Of a stretch of DNA of 64,000 nt, positions 36,312 to 45,745 are shown in pieces. Both the position numbers and the translations under genes were made by a program. Below the pieces are notes generated by a model, which had not been told where the DNA came from, ran no database searches, and was given only the letters and a program-made list of their open reading frames with translations. The stretch covers positions 594,594 to 658,593 of the forward strand of contig JAIYAT010000035.1 of NCBI GenBank assembly GCA_027488905.1, given 5' to 3'. Each line of letters starts with the position of its first letter. Position 1 is the stretch's first letter. This stretch comes from Bacteroidota bacterium (GTDB lineage: Bacteria; Bacteroidota; Bacteroidia; UKL13-3).

Positions 36312-37405
36312 GGGTAGCATTAGTACAAGATTGGTTAATTGTGAATGGAGGAGCTGAAAAAGTCTTCAAAGAAATGGCAGCCTGTTTTCCTGATGCAGAT
36401 ATTTTTTCATTAGTTGAATTTTTAACTGAAGAAGACAGAGCTTCTTTAATAAATGGCAGACCTGTTAAAACATCCTTCCTTCAGTATTTTCCATTTGCAA
36501 AAAAGATATATAGGAACTTTCTCCCTTTGTTTCCGATTGCCATAAGCAGTCTAGACTTTTCGAAATACGATTTGATTATTTCTTCCTCATACGCAGTTGC
36601 CAAAGGGCTTAAGAAAAAAACAAATCAAATTCACTTATGTTATTGCCACTCTCCTATTCGATATGCATGGGACTTAAAGGATGAGTATTTAGCTAATTTA
36701 GGAGGTGTAAAACGTTGGATTTCTGAGCTCATTTTAAGATATATTCGAAGTTGGGATTTAAAAACTGCTTCTTATCCAAATTTATACATTGCAAATTCTA
36801 CCTATATTGCAGATAGAATTAAAAGAACCTATGGAAAAGATGCAGTAGTTTTACACCCGCCTATCAATACAAAAAAGTTTACTCCTCATTCAAAAAAACA
36901 GAACTACTACTTTACATCAGCTCGTTTGGTTCCATACAAAAAAATAGATTTAATTGTGAATGCCTTCAATGAAATACCTTCCCTTAGGCTTATTGTATCT
37001 GGTGATGGACCAGAATTTGAACAATTAAAGTCCTTGGGAAAAGAAAATATTGAGTTTACAGGTTTTCTAAAGCAGAATGAATTAGTAAAATACATGCAAG
37101 AAGCAAAGGCATTTGTATTGGCGGCAAACGAGGATTTTGGAATAACAAGCTTAGAAGCACAAAGTTGTTTAACGCCAGTGATTGCCTTAAGAAAAGGAGG
37201 ATATTTGGAAACTGTAAAAGAAAATAAAACTGGCGTTTTCTTTGAAGAACAAACTGTTGAATCCATTAAACAAGCGATTTTGGATTTCGAAAAGAGCAAT
37301 ATACAATGGCAATCTGATGCTTTTGAAAAGAATGTGGAACAATTTTCTGTAGAGAATTTCAGAATTGAATTTGATAAAATTGTGTCTCAATATGTTAAGA
37401 AATAG
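36308..37405 (+). CDS. Family 4 (GT-B) glycosyltransferase, WbaZ-like
   Basis: A 365-residue GT4 enzyme. The N-terminus MRVALVQDWLIVNGGAEKVF, the HLCYCHSPIRYAWDLKDEYL segment and the donor site with TSARLVPYKKIDLIV, VSGDGPE and NEDFGITSLEAQSC are typical of mannosyltransferases next to WcaJ-type initiating enzymes. Specificity cannot be confirmed here. It overlaps the preceding gene by 4 bp and the following one by 14 bp, so the three are one translational unit. Confidence 0.88.
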   Translation: MRVALVQDWLIVNGGAEKVFKEMAACFPDADIFSLVEFLTEEDRASLINGRPVKTSFLQYFPFAKKIYRNFLPLFPIAISSLDFSKYDLIISSSYAVAKGLKKKTNQIHLCYCHSPIRYAWDLKDEYLANLGGVKRWISELILRYIRSWDLKTASYPNLYIANSTYIADRIKRTYGKDAVVLHPPINTKKFTPHSKKQNYYFTSARLVPYKKIDLIVNAFNEIPSLRLIVSGDGPEFEQLKSLGKENIEFTGFLKQNELVKYMQEAKAFVLAANEDFGITSLEAQSCLTPVIALRKGGYLETVKENKTGVFFEEQTVESIKQAILDFEKSNIQWQSDAFEKNVEQFSVENFRIEFDKIVSQYVKK

Positions 37406-38663
37406 CCTGAATAACATTCTCTTTTATTTACTTGCTATGCTTATGTGCTTTCCTATTTTGCACATGAAAGTATCTAATTTTCTTATTGTAATTTTTGCTT
37501 TATTTAGTTTGGCCTCAGCAATTTATTATCGTAAAGAAAAAACTTGGGTTGGTTATAAAGAACTTTTAATTTACATCGCTCCTTTTGTCTTAATTTTATT
37601 ATCAGTTTTGCTGAGAGAAACTAATCAGGAAGCAAAGTTTTACCTTGAAAAATCATTAAGTTTATTAATTATTCCTATAAGTTTTTTCCTTTCACCTTTA
37701 AAACTTAGCGAAAATCAAAAAACTAGGTTATTTAGTTTATTTGCAATTAGCAGTTTACTGATTACAACCTGGGGAATATTTAGAAGTTTCAGCAGACTGC
37801 ATGTATTTTTAGAAAATGGATTGGTAAAAAGCTATAAAGAATTAACAAGTCATCCCGCATTTTCACATTATTTAAGAACTTATTTTGAAGATGCAACTTC
37901 TATTCACCCAACCTATGCTTCCATTTTTCTCGGCATTTCTTTTCTGATATTTTTCTATCGATTGATTACTTCGTTTTCAAAAGAGAAAAATAAATTTGTC
38001 TTTTTTTACATTTTGGGTTGCCTCCTAAGCCTTGTCTTTTTATCTATTTTAGCCTCAAGGGCTCCCTTTGCTGGCACAATTATAGGAGCCTCAATTTTAT
38101 ATGCTTTTTTGATCCATAACAGAACCAACTTTATTTGGTTTAGCGCTGGTGTTGTCATTTTAGTGCTTGGGATTTATTTTCTAGTACCATCATTCTCAGC
38201 GCGTTTTAATGAAGTTTCAACCCAAAATATGGGTTTACCCGACGCAGAATCACAAAACTCCTTTAATATTAGAACAGGAATTTATAAATGCAGCTTTGAA
38301 ATTATAAAAGACAATTGGTTGGTTGGTGTTGGTCCTGGTAATTTGCAAACAGAACTAAATCAATGCTATAACAAGATATCCAAAGAAGTTTATGAAGTAA
38401 GAGATTATAATACCCATAATCAATATTTAGATTATTGGGCATCTATGGGCATTCTTGCTCCAATATTACTATTGCTTTTATTTGGATGGGTTTTGATTAA
38501 AAATTTTCATCAAAAAAACTGGCTGGCTATAGCAATTTGTGCTCTTTTCTTCATAACATTTTTTACAGAAAATGTGCTTTTGAGACAAAATGGAGTTGTA
38601 ATTTTCTCTTTGTTTATGAGCCTATTTGGTTTTAACTTACCTCAATCGCAAAAAAAGCCTTAA
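37392..38663 (+). CDS. O-antigen ligase/polymerase family membrane protein
   Basis: A 423-residue polytopic inner-membrane protein with about ten to twelve helices. The large periplasmic loop and following helix carry the Wzy_C/WaaL-type pattern: SQNSFNIRTGIYKCSFEII, NWLVGVGPGN and the histidine in NTHNQYLDYWASMG. Such proteins polymerise repeat units or ligate glycans to lipid A or protein. The ATG at 37392 begins inside the preceding gene; an upstream TTG at 37365 is less likely. Which of the two activities applies is unclear, since an ABC exporter follows. Confidence 0.85.
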   Translation: MLRNSLNNILFYLLAMLMCFPILHMKVSNFLIVIFALFSLASAIYYRKEKTWVGYKELLIYIAPFVLILLSVLLRETNQEAKFYLEKSLSLLIIPISFFLSPLKLSENQKTRLFSLFAISSLLITTWGIFRSFSRLHVFLENGLVKSYKELTSHPAFSHYLRTYFEDATSIHPTYASIFLGISFLIFFYRLITSFSKEKNKFVFFYILGCLLSLVFLSILASRAPFAGTIIGASILYAFLIHNRTNFIWFSAGVVILVLGIYFLVPSFSARFNEVSTQNMGLPDAESQNSFNIRTGIYKCSFEIIKDNWLVGVGPGNLQTELNQCYNKISKEVYEVRDYNTHNQYLDYWASMGILAPILLLLLFGWVLIKNFHQKNWLAIAICALFFITFFTENVLLRQNGVVIFSLFMSLFGFNLPQSQKKP

Positions 38664-38693
38664 TTTTGTTTTTGAATTTTATTCAAGCCAAAT

Positions 38694-40043
38694 TTGACGC
38701 GTTACTCCAGATACATAAAACTGCTAAGTGGTATAAGTGATTTAGTCATTTTGAACCTATGCTTCTATGGAGTTTGGCTATATAAATTTGGTGCTTACTT
38801 TCACCCTTTCTTCATAATGTTGCTCTATATCAACCTCTCATGGTTGTTGTTGATTGGCGCAGTTAAACCCTACAGTGTTTCTAGAACCTCATCCTACCTT
38901 AGCGTAATTAAGTTAATTTTGAAAATGGTAGGGTTTCATATCCTATTGGTTTTTGCATATTATGTGTTTCAACAAAATTATCGGTATTCGCGGGAGCTGT
39001 TATTACTATTGTATTCAACATTTATAATTAGTTCCACCTTATTTCATACCTTATTATTTTTAATTATAAAAAGGGCTAGACGCGAAGGGTATAATTATCG
39101 AAATATAATTATAGTAGCAAATCAATCTAAATATGAAGAAGTTAGGAGTTTTTTTGGTTCTCAACCTGAATATGGCTATCATGTTATCTTAGTAATTGAT
39201 CCAACAGAAATGAAGGGCTCTGATTTTACAAGCTCAATTACAAAGGTTTGCACAGATAATGAAATTCATGAACTATTCTATTCTATGTCTGCCATGGATC
39301 AAGAAACCCTTAATTTCATTTTTGAATTTGCAGAAACCAACTTAATAAAAATAAGGCTCATTGCAGACTTTAAAGGTATTGGCTTCAATGGGATTGAATT
39401 AGAAAATCATGACAGCACAGCAATTATTAAAGTACATGCCACGCCATTGGATGAATGGGACAAACAATTAACCAAACGATTATTTGATACCGTTTTTTCG
39501 ATTATTGTAATTGTTTTTATCCTGAGTTGGTTACTTCCTATTTTGGCAATTGCCATAAAATTAACTTCTAAAGGTCCTATCATTTTTACCCAAAAACGAA
39601 CAGGAAGAGACAACGAGGTATTTACTTGTTATAAGCTCAGAACCATGCGAGTTAATGCAGAAAGCGACCTTATGCAAGCAACCAAAAATGATGCAAGAAT
39701 TACTTCGATTGGGAAATATTTGAGAAAAACCAGTTTAGATGAACTTCCACAGTTTTTTAATGTGTTAATCGGAAATATGTCTGTTGTTGGTCCACGCCCA
39801 TTAATGCTCAAGCATACTGAAGATTATATGGGAGAAATCTCAAATTTCATGGTGAGACATCATATTAAACCAGGCATTACTGGACTAGCACAAAGCCATG
39901 GATATAGGGGAGAAATAAATGATTTTGAGTCGATTAACAAAAGAATAAAACTAGATTTATATTATGTACGCAATTGGTCATTCTGGTTGGATGTAAAAAT
40001 AATTCTTAGAACGATTTTGCCAAAAAAATGGCTGCCTAAATAA
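38694..40043 (+). CDS. WcaJ-type polyprenyl-phosphate sugar phosphotransferase (initiating enzyme)
   Basis: A 449-residue membrane enzyme that starts glycan synthesis by moving a sugar-1-phosphate onto undecaprenyl phosphate. Four to five N-terminal helices are followed by a CoA-binding-like domain (about 130-260), a reentrant helix, and the catalytic C-terminal domain with KRLFDTVFSIIVIV, GPIIFTQKRTGRDNEVFTCYKLRTM, LRKTSLDELPQFFNVL and GNMSVVGPRPLM. No ATG is suitably placed, so translation probably begins at TTG 38694 (TRYSRYIKLL). This is the full-length WcaJ/WbaP layout. Confidence 0.93.
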   Translation: MTRYSRYIKLLSGISDLVILNLCFYGVWLYKFGAYFHPFFIMLLYINLSWLLLIGAVKPYSVSRTSSYLSVIKLILKMVGFHILLVFAYYVFQQNYRYSRELLLLLYSTFIISSTLFHTLLFLIIKRARREGYNYRNIIIVANQSKYEEVRSFFGSQPEYGYHVILVIDPTEMKGSDFTSSITKVCTDNEIHELFYSMSAMDQETLNFIFEFAETNLIKIRLIADFKGIGFNGIELENHDSTAIIKVHATPLDEWDKQLTKRLFDTVFSIIVIVFILSWLLPILAIAIKLTSKGPIIFTQKRTGRDNEVFTCYKLRTMRVNAESDLMQATKNDARITSIGKYLRKTSLDELPQFFNVLIGNMSVVGPRPLMLKHTEDYMGEISNFMVRHHIKPGITGLAQSHGYRGEINDFESINKRIKLDLYYVRNWSFWLDVKIILRTILPKKWLPK

Positions 40044-40110
40044 ACTTGTAACTAATAAGTCAAATTAGTTCTAAAAGCTATATTAATTATTTAAACTTGC
40101 GGCTGTTTAG

Positions 40111-40881
40111 ATGAAGCAATTTAATACATTTCCAAAGTTTTGGGGCTTAATTCAAGAACTAGCGCTTAAAACAGTAAAACTTCGTTATAAAAACTCAATG
40201 CTTGGTTTTTTATGGAGTATGATGAATCCTTTGATTTATCTCGTTATTTTTACGTTTGTTTTTAGCTATGCCTTTCCTGGAATAGATAGATATCCACTGT
40301 ATGCCTTAACAGGTTTAATGTTTTGGACTTTCTTTTCGTCTTCAAGCATTCAGGTCATAGAATCTGTAATTAATAATTCAGGAGTCTTAAAATCAATTAA
40401 TGTCCCAACCATTGCATTTCCTTTGGCTGCGCAGGTTGCGTCATTAATTAGCTTGTTCTTATCCTTGATTCCATTTAGTATTTTAATGTTGATTTTCGGT
40501 TTAGAAATAGGCTGGGAAACCTTATTATTTCTTCCCATTTTGTTTTTGTTTGCTTGCTTTACCTTTGGTGTTTCTTTAATTCTATGCTCCTTAAATGTGT
40601 ATTTTAGAGACATTCAGTTGGCTTGGACCTCCTTTATGCCTGCCATTTTTTATAGTTCTCCAATTGCATATACAACTTCTGTAATTCCTGAGAAATTTTT
40701 ATGGCTAATGAAACTCAATCCCCTTTATCACTTTATTACTATTTTAAGAGAAATTCTCTATTACAACCGCATTCCTTCTCTTATGCAATTCTTAGCTATT
40801 TTTGCTTTGGCTGTCATACCACTTGTTTTGGGGTTATATATTTTTAAACGTTTAGAAAGAGGTTTTGTATCTCAATACTAG
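40111..40881 (+). CDS. Polysaccharide ABC exporter permease (Wzm-like)
   Basis: A 256-residue ABC-2 type permease with six helices. The N-terminal amphipathic segment LALKTVKLRYKNSMLGFLWSMMNPL is diagnostic of O-antigen and teichoic-acid export permeases, and the C-terminus LERGFVSQY is also typical. It pairs with the ATPase gene 2 bp downstream to move a lipid-linked glycan across the inner membrane. Confidence 0.93.
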   Translation: MKQFNTFPKFWGLIQELALKTVKLRYKNSMLGFLWSMMNPLIYLVIFTFVFSYAFPGIDRYPLYALTGLMFWTFFSSSSIQVIESVINNSGVLKSINVPTIAFPLAAQVASLISLFLSLIPFSILMLIFGLEIGWETLLFLPILFLFACFTFGVSLILCSLNVYFRDIQLAWTSFMPAIFYSSPIAYTTSVIPEKFLWLMKLNPLYHFITILREILYYNRIPSLMQFLAIFALAVIPLVLGLYIFKRLERGFVSQY

Positions 40882-40883
40882 AA

Positions 40884-41648
40884 ATGCAACAATCAATACT
40901 AAAAGAACCTATTGTCATAGCAGAAAACCTTTCTGTTAGTTTCCTAATTCAAAGGCATGGTATCAATAATTTCAAAGATTTTGTTATTACCATGGGGGTT
41001 AAAAGTCCATTTGAGAAAAAAAATGTTTTAAAAGGACTCGATTTAACCATATATAAAGGAGAGTGTTTTGGTGTAATGGGCCGAAATGGAAGTGGAAAAA
41101 GTACCTTCCTAAGAACCATTGCTGGCATCATGAAACCTGATGAAGGTAAGCTAACAGTGAAAGGCAGGGTTGCCCCCCTAATGGCTTTAGGAGTTGGTCT
41201 TGAACCCGAACTTACAGGCATGGAAAACATTAAGCTTGTTGGAACGCTCATTGGATTTGAAAAAACAGAACTCAATGCGTCTTTGCAAGCGATTATTGAT
41301 TTCTCAGAGCTATCTGCCGATGAAATTAATATGCAAGTTAAAAGATATTCATCAGGCATGATGGCCAGATTAGCCTTTTCTATCGCAGTGGCTACCGACC
41401 CAGATATATTAATCATAGATGAAGCACTTGCCGTTGGAGACATGGGTTTTAGAAATAAATGTGCCAAAAGAATTGATGAAATTAAGGCTGCAGGAAGCAC
41501 AATTATTTATGTTTCACACCATTTAGAAGAAATCAAAAAAATCTGCTCAAGAGCTTGCTACCTTGAACATGGGCGGGTAGAAATGATTGGCGATGTACAT
41601 GAAGTTTGTGATTACTACGAACATCAGGTGATAAGGAAAAAAGCATGA
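40884..41648 (+). CDS. Polysaccharide ABC exporter ATPase (Wzt-like)
   Basis: A 254-residue ABC ATPase. Walker A is GRNGSGKST, the signature region SSGMMARLAF and Walker B ILIIDEAL, with the H-loop VSHHLEEI. The N-terminal extension (LSVSFLIQRHGINNFKDFVIT) matches the glycan-exporter subgroup. There is no C-terminal carbohydrate-binding domain, so export is probably not gated by recognition of a terminal glycan modification as in Wzt with a C-terminal domain. It ends by overlapping the next glycosyltransferase start by 4 bp. Confidence 0.93.
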   Translation: MQQSILKEPIVIAENLSVSFLIQRHGINNFKDFVITMGVKSPFEKKNVLKGLDLTIYKGECFGVMGRNGSGKSTFLRTIAGIMKPDEGKLTVKGRVAPLMALGVGLEPELTGMENIKLVGTLIGFEKTELNASLQAIIDFSELSADEINMQVKRYSSGMMARLAFSIAVATDPDILIIDEALAVGDMGFRNKCAKRIDEIKAAGSTIIYVSHHLEEIKKICSRACYLEHGRVEMIGDVHEVCDYYEHQVIRKKA

Positions 41649-42547
41649 GTGCTAAAATTTCCATAATTATAACTTGCTTCAATGATGGAGAATTTATCGA
41701 AGAGGCCATCAAAAGTGTTGAGGATTCTCACTTTAAAAACATTGAAATCATTATTGTGGATGATTGTTCAACCGACCCATCCACTCAAGAAAAACTACAA
41801 TCCTTAATAGCTGAAGACTATAAAGTGCAACTTCTGCTGAAAAATCAAGGCGTTGGTAATGCTAGAAATCATGGAATAAAACTAGCAACTGGCAAATATA
41901 TTCTTCCGCTTGATGCAGATGATAGGATCAAACCTGAATACATTTCTAAAGCAGTTGAAGTTTTTGAAAACAAGTCAAATGTTGGTGTTGTCTACTGCAA
42001 TGTGCAAAGATTTGGGGCAAAATCTAGTGTGCGTATAGCACCAGAATTCAAACTTTCTCAACTTCTTGCTGGAAATTTCATTGCTAGTTGCAGCTTTTTT
42101 AGAAAAGAACTTTGGGAGATTACAAATGGCTATGACACAAATCTTCCTAACTATGAAGACTGGGAATTCTGGATTTCATTGGCAAAAATAGATGCAGGAT
42201 TCCTTCATCTAAATGAGGTGCTTTTTGAATATAGGGCCAAAGCAAGTTCAAAAATCAGTAAGTGCCTTGACCCAAGCCATAGAGAAAAAGTAGTTAATTA
42301 TGTAGTTAACAAACATATTGATTTGTACAAAAATCATATGCCTGAAATAGTTGGCTACTTGCACAATATCATAAGCGGTCTCGAGCTTCAATTGCAAGAG
42401 CAAAGTAATTATTTATCTCAACAGGGAGCTGGTGAAGTACTTGAAAAACTACGTTATGCTGAAGATGAATTGATTCGCAGAACTGCCTATTATGAAAATA
42501 GCTTTTTTTGGAAGCTGAAAAAAATATTCGATAAAGTTAAATTTTGA
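41645..42547 (+). CDS. Family 2 glycosyltransferase
   Basis: A 300-residue GT-A fold enzyme. The donor-binding start is ISIIITCFNDGEFIEEAIKS with IIVDDCSTDP. The metal-binding LDADDRIKPEYI is followed by NYEDWEFWISLA. The last 60 residues are a charged helical tail ending in FWKLKKIF, which could dock on the membrane. The sugar is unknown. It is coupled to the Wzt gene by a 4-bp overlap. Confidence 0.88.
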   Translation: MSAKISIIITCFNDGEFIEEAIKSVEDSHFKNIEIIIVDDCSTDPSTQEKLQSLIAEDYKVQLLLKNQGVGNARNHGIKLATGKYILPLDADDRIKPEYISKAVEVFENKSNVGVVYCNVQRFGAKSSVRIAPEFKLSQLLAGNFIASCSFFRKELWEITNGYDTNLPNYEDWEFWISLAKIDAGFLHLNEVLFEYRAKASSKISKCLDPSHREKVVNYVVNKHIDLYKNHMPEIVGYLHNIISGLELQLQEQSNYLSQQGAGEVLEKLRYAEDELIRRTAYYENSFFWKLKKIFDKVKF

Positions 42548-42558
42548 ACCTAACCTAA

Positions 42559-44451
42559 ATGAACCAAGAGGTAAAAGATAAAATTAAGTTCTTCAAAGAT
42601 TCATATGCGCAAATGACAGCCAATGACTCTTTTAGCTTTTATCGTTTTTTCATTTTTGTAACTTCTTACAAAGGACAAAAAAGAATCTGGAATTTCATCT
42701 ACAAAGTATTTAGGTATATTTTTAGAAAACTAACTGGGTATACCCCAAAATTTGATAGTGATTACGCCTTTTGGTTCGACAAAAATTACCCGAAAGAAAC
42801 AGATAGACAAAAGTTCATTCAAAACGCTAACAAACTATTGGTTCAGCCCAAATTTAGCATTGTTTTACCTGTATATAACACTAACCCAGCGTATTTAAAA
42901 CTAGCCATAGAAAGTGTAAAAAACCAATTCTATTCAAATTGGGAGTTATGCATTGCAGATGATGCATCAACTAATTCGGATATACTTGACCTATTAAATT
43001 CCTACAAAAACGACCCAAAGATTAAGATTCATTTTTCTAATCAGAACCAACATATCTCTGGGTGCAGCAACCAAGCACTTGCACTTACCGAAGGAGATTT
43101 TATTTGCTTTTTAGACCATGATGATGAGCTTGCCCCCAATGCCTTGTACGAAAATGCAGTGGCAATTAACAAGAACCCTGATGCAGATATCCTTTACTCT
43201 GATGAGGACAAAATCAATGAAAACGGGTTTCATGAACAGGCCTACTTTAAACCAGATTGGTGCCCAGATAGCTTTTTGGCAAGGAATTATTTCGGCCATT
43301 TCGTTTGTATAAAAAAACAATTACTTACCCAAATTGGCGAATTTAGAATTGGATTTGAAGGTGCTCAAGATTATGATTTGTTGTTAAGAGCAACTGAACA
43401 AGCCAAACAAATCATACATATTCCAAGTATCTTATACCATTGGCGCATGCACCCAGCTTCTACTGCTGTAAATGAAGAAGCAAAACCCTATGCTTTTAAT
43501 GCTGGGGTAAAAGCACTAGAAGAGGCATTAATACGCAGACAAGTTAAAGGAAGTGTTAGCATTATAGATGGACTACCTGGTTTCTATCATATCAATTATC
43601 ACATTGAGCATTATGATAAGGTAAGCATTTTAATGCCTACTAAAAATAATGAAGGACTTTGTGAAGTTGCACTTCAATCTATCTTTAACAAAACAACTTA
43701 CCCAAATTTCGAAATCATTTTAATTGACAATAACAGTGATACAGAAAGCTTCTTTGCCTGGGTCAAGCAGTGGAGAGAAAAAGAACCAGAACGATTTAAA
43801 TATGTGAGAGACGAAGGTGGATTTAACTTTTCTAGACTCATGAATGTAGGTTCAAAACTAGCAATTGGAAAATACTTACTTCTGCTGAACAACGATACCG
43901 AAGTGATTGCGCCTGAATGGATGGAAAACATGGTTAAAATGGCACAACGTAAATCAATTGGCGTGGTTGGTTCAAAATTAATTTACCCTAATGAAACCAT
44001 ACAACATGCTGGTGTTATCATTGGTTTAGGCGGTATTGCTGGACACACATTTGTAGGATTCCCAAGAGAGGCTTCGGGGTATTTCCATTACCTTAAATGC
44101 GTTAATAATTATGCTGCAATTACAGCAGCCTGCTGCATGGTGAGAAAGGAAATATTTGAAGAAGTAAATGGTTTTAATGAGGCGCTTGCGGTAGAATTTA
44201 ATGATATTGACTTCTGCTTGAAAGTTAAAACCAAAGGATATGACAATGTGTATTTACCATTGGTTGAGTTGTATCACTACGAATCTATTTCAAGGGGACA
44301 TCCGCATAAAAACAAAAAAGCTTACCAGCAGCATTTGAACGATGTAAAGTATTTTGAAAGTCAGTGGAAGCACTATATTGAACACGACCCATGCTACAAC
44401 CCTCATCTGAGTTTAATCTTCACAGATTTTAGGCTAAATATTAAAGATTAA
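42559..44451 (+). CDS. Two-domain family 2 glycosyltransferase
   Basis: A 630-residue protein with two GT-A domains in tandem. The first (about 95-320) has FSIVLPVYNTNPAYLKLAIESV, ADDASTN and FLDHDDELAPNAL. The second (about 355-600) has VSILMPTKNNEGLCEVAL, IDNNSDTE, LLNNDTEVIAPEW and FNDIDFCLKV. Such tandem enzymes often add two alternating sugars or extend a chain. It is the last gene of the plus-strand run and converges on the AlgX-like gene with a 4-bp overlap. Confidence 0.88.
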   Translation: MNQEVKDKIKFFKDSYAQMTANDSFSFYRFFIFVTSYKGQKRIWNFIYKVFRYIFRKLTGYTPKFDSDYAFWFDKNYPKETDRQKFIQNANKLLVQPKFSIVLPVYNTNPAYLKLAIESVKNQFYSNWELCIADDASTNSDILDLLNSYKNDPKIKIHFSNQNQHISGCSNQALALTEGDFICFLDHDDELAPNALYENAVAINKNPDADILYSDEDKINENGFHEQAYFKPDWCPDSFLARNYFGHFVCIKKQLLTQIGEFRIGFEGAQDYDLLLRATEQAKQIIHIPSILYHWRMHPASTAVNEEAKPYAFNAGVKALEEALIRRQVKGSVSIIDGLPGFYHINYHIEHYDKVSILMPTKNNEGLCEVALQSIFNKTTYPNFEIILIDNNSDTESFFAWVKQWREKEPERFKYVRDEGGFNFSRLMNVGSKLAIGKYLLLLNNDTEVIAPEWMENMVKMAQRKSIGVVGSKLIYPNETIQHAGVIIGLGGIAGHTFVGFPREASGYFHYLKCVNNYAAITAACCMVRKEIFEEVNGFNEALAVEFNDIDFCLKVKTKGYDNVYLPLVELYHYESISRGHPHKNKKAYQQHLNDVKYFESQWKHYIEHDPCYNPHLSLIFTDFRLNIKD

Positions 44452-45743
44452 TTTGCCAAACGTTTGAGGTTTTCTTTCAAAAAAGCGGTGTCTTGCTGTA
44501 TTTCAATAGGCAACTCCAAGGTATGGTGAATAAATTGCTCCAACATTTCTTGTAATACAATATTTGGCTTTTCTTCTACAATTTTTGCTGCTGGCATAAC
44601 AGGCATCCAAGCATAAAAACTTCTATCGAAATGCGGGGTTAAGAACTTTCTAAGATATTCTGTAAAACTGTCCCGCACTACAAATATTTTCAAACCTTTA
44701 TTCTTTTCTTTTAACTCACGGATGCTATACTTTGAACTTGGATTTGTTATGGACGCTGAATCTATAATAAGTATTTCAGGCGAATTAAGTAAACTAAAAC
44801 GGTGATAAGGAAACATAATGTCATCCTTTAATCCCAGCATCAGTTGTAAGTCGCCTTCACCAGTATTTGAGGTATCTATTTTAAATTCATTTAACTCATT
44901 TGGTTTAAGACTGGGGTATTGTTCTTTCATTTTTCTTAGAACTTCTATATATGCTAAATAAGCCCCCCACTCTGTCCAATGCGTATCTGTTTTAATATAG
45001 GTTGGATATTTATCTTTACCTGCCACTAATTGTTTACGAACATCTATCACATTAATTAAGGAATCATCTTGAATAAAATCATAAAGCTGATTTATTTTAG
45101 AAAATTTGTATTGATGCGCAATTAACGCATTTTGGTATTCGGGATAAATACGTTGCTTATAGGGTAATAATAAAAAATAATAAGTAATGTCTTTTGATTT
45201 TAACCAAGCTGTTAACAACCTTAAGTTTAACTTAATTTGCTTCAATTCTTGAGGTGTAAAGGGTTGTTGAGATTCCTTAATTAACAACGGACTTGTATAA
45301 TAAAGCCAATCTTCTTTGCCAATACCTACCATAGCTGGCAATGGTGAACTTTTAAATAGATTTAGCTTGGTTTTAGCATAATACATCATCATGGTATTTC
45401 TAAAAGCAAACCGATCTTCATAATACTTTTGAAATTCAAAAAAGTAACCCCAAACAAACTGTGGATTAAAAACTGGCTCTGCAGCCAATGGTCTTTTCTC
45501 AAAAGATTCTGTTTCTTTTTGAGAACACAAAGGCAAGAATACCACTGCAAGAAAGAAAGAAACTAAAAACAAAGTGGCTGAATGAATATTCCTAATAAAC
45601 TTAGCTATAAGCATTGCAACTGCAATTCCTAATCCTAAGGAAATTGGTAAAACATAGACCAATTTAAACCCATAAGAACTTAGGCTCAATAATGAAAACA
45701 AACCAATTAAAACTGCTACTATAAATAAGTTAACTTTTTTCAT
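44448..45743 (-). CDS. AlgX/AlgJ-like SGNH O-acetyltransferase partner
   Basis: A 431-residue protein with two to three N-terminal helices (to about residue 75) and a periplasmic SGNH domain. The AlgJ/AlgX layout is seen in EKRPLAAEPVF, YYEDRFAFRNTMM, GIGKEDWLYY, the catalytic Asp-His in TDTHWTEWGAYLAY and the Ser in VVRDSFTEYL. In alginate systems such proteins complete O-acetyl transfer begun by the MBOAT partner. Here the MBOAT gene lies immediately upstream in the same operon (2 bp apart), so the two most likely act together on the glycan made by the neighbouring genes. Confidence 0.82.
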   Translation of the reverse strand: MKKVNLFIVAVLIGLFSLLSLSSYGFKLVYVLPISLGLGIAVAMLIAKFIRNIHSATLFLVSFFLAVVFLPLCSQKETESFEKRPLAAEPVFNPQFVWGYFFEFQKYYEDRFAFRNTMMMYYAKTKLNLFKSSPLPAMVGIGKEDWLYYTSPLLIKESQQPFTPQELKQIKLNLRLLTAWLKSKDITYYFLLLPYKQRIYPEYQNALIAHQYKFSKINQLYDFIQDDSLINVIDVRKQLVAGKDKYPTYIKTDTHWTEWGAYLAYIEVLRKMKEQYPSLKPNELNEFKIDTSNTGEGDLQLMLGLKDDIMFPYHRFSLLNSPEILIIDSASITNPSSKYSIRELKEKNKGLKIFVVRDSFTEYLRKFLTPHFDRSFYAWMPVMPAAKIVEEKPNIVLQEMLEQFIHHTLELPIEIQQDTAFLKENLKRLAN

Positions 45744-45745
45744 GG

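Noticed and set aside
36907..37299. A 130-codon open frame antisense to the second GT4 glycosyltransferase
   Set aside because: It lies wholly within the conserved donor-binding half of the glycosyltransferase and has no family pattern or promoter.
40949..41500. A 183-codon open frame antisense to the Wzt-like ATPase
   Set aside because: The sense strand has all ABC motifs, and the antisense translation is low-complexity with no recognisable domain, a shadow of the real gene.
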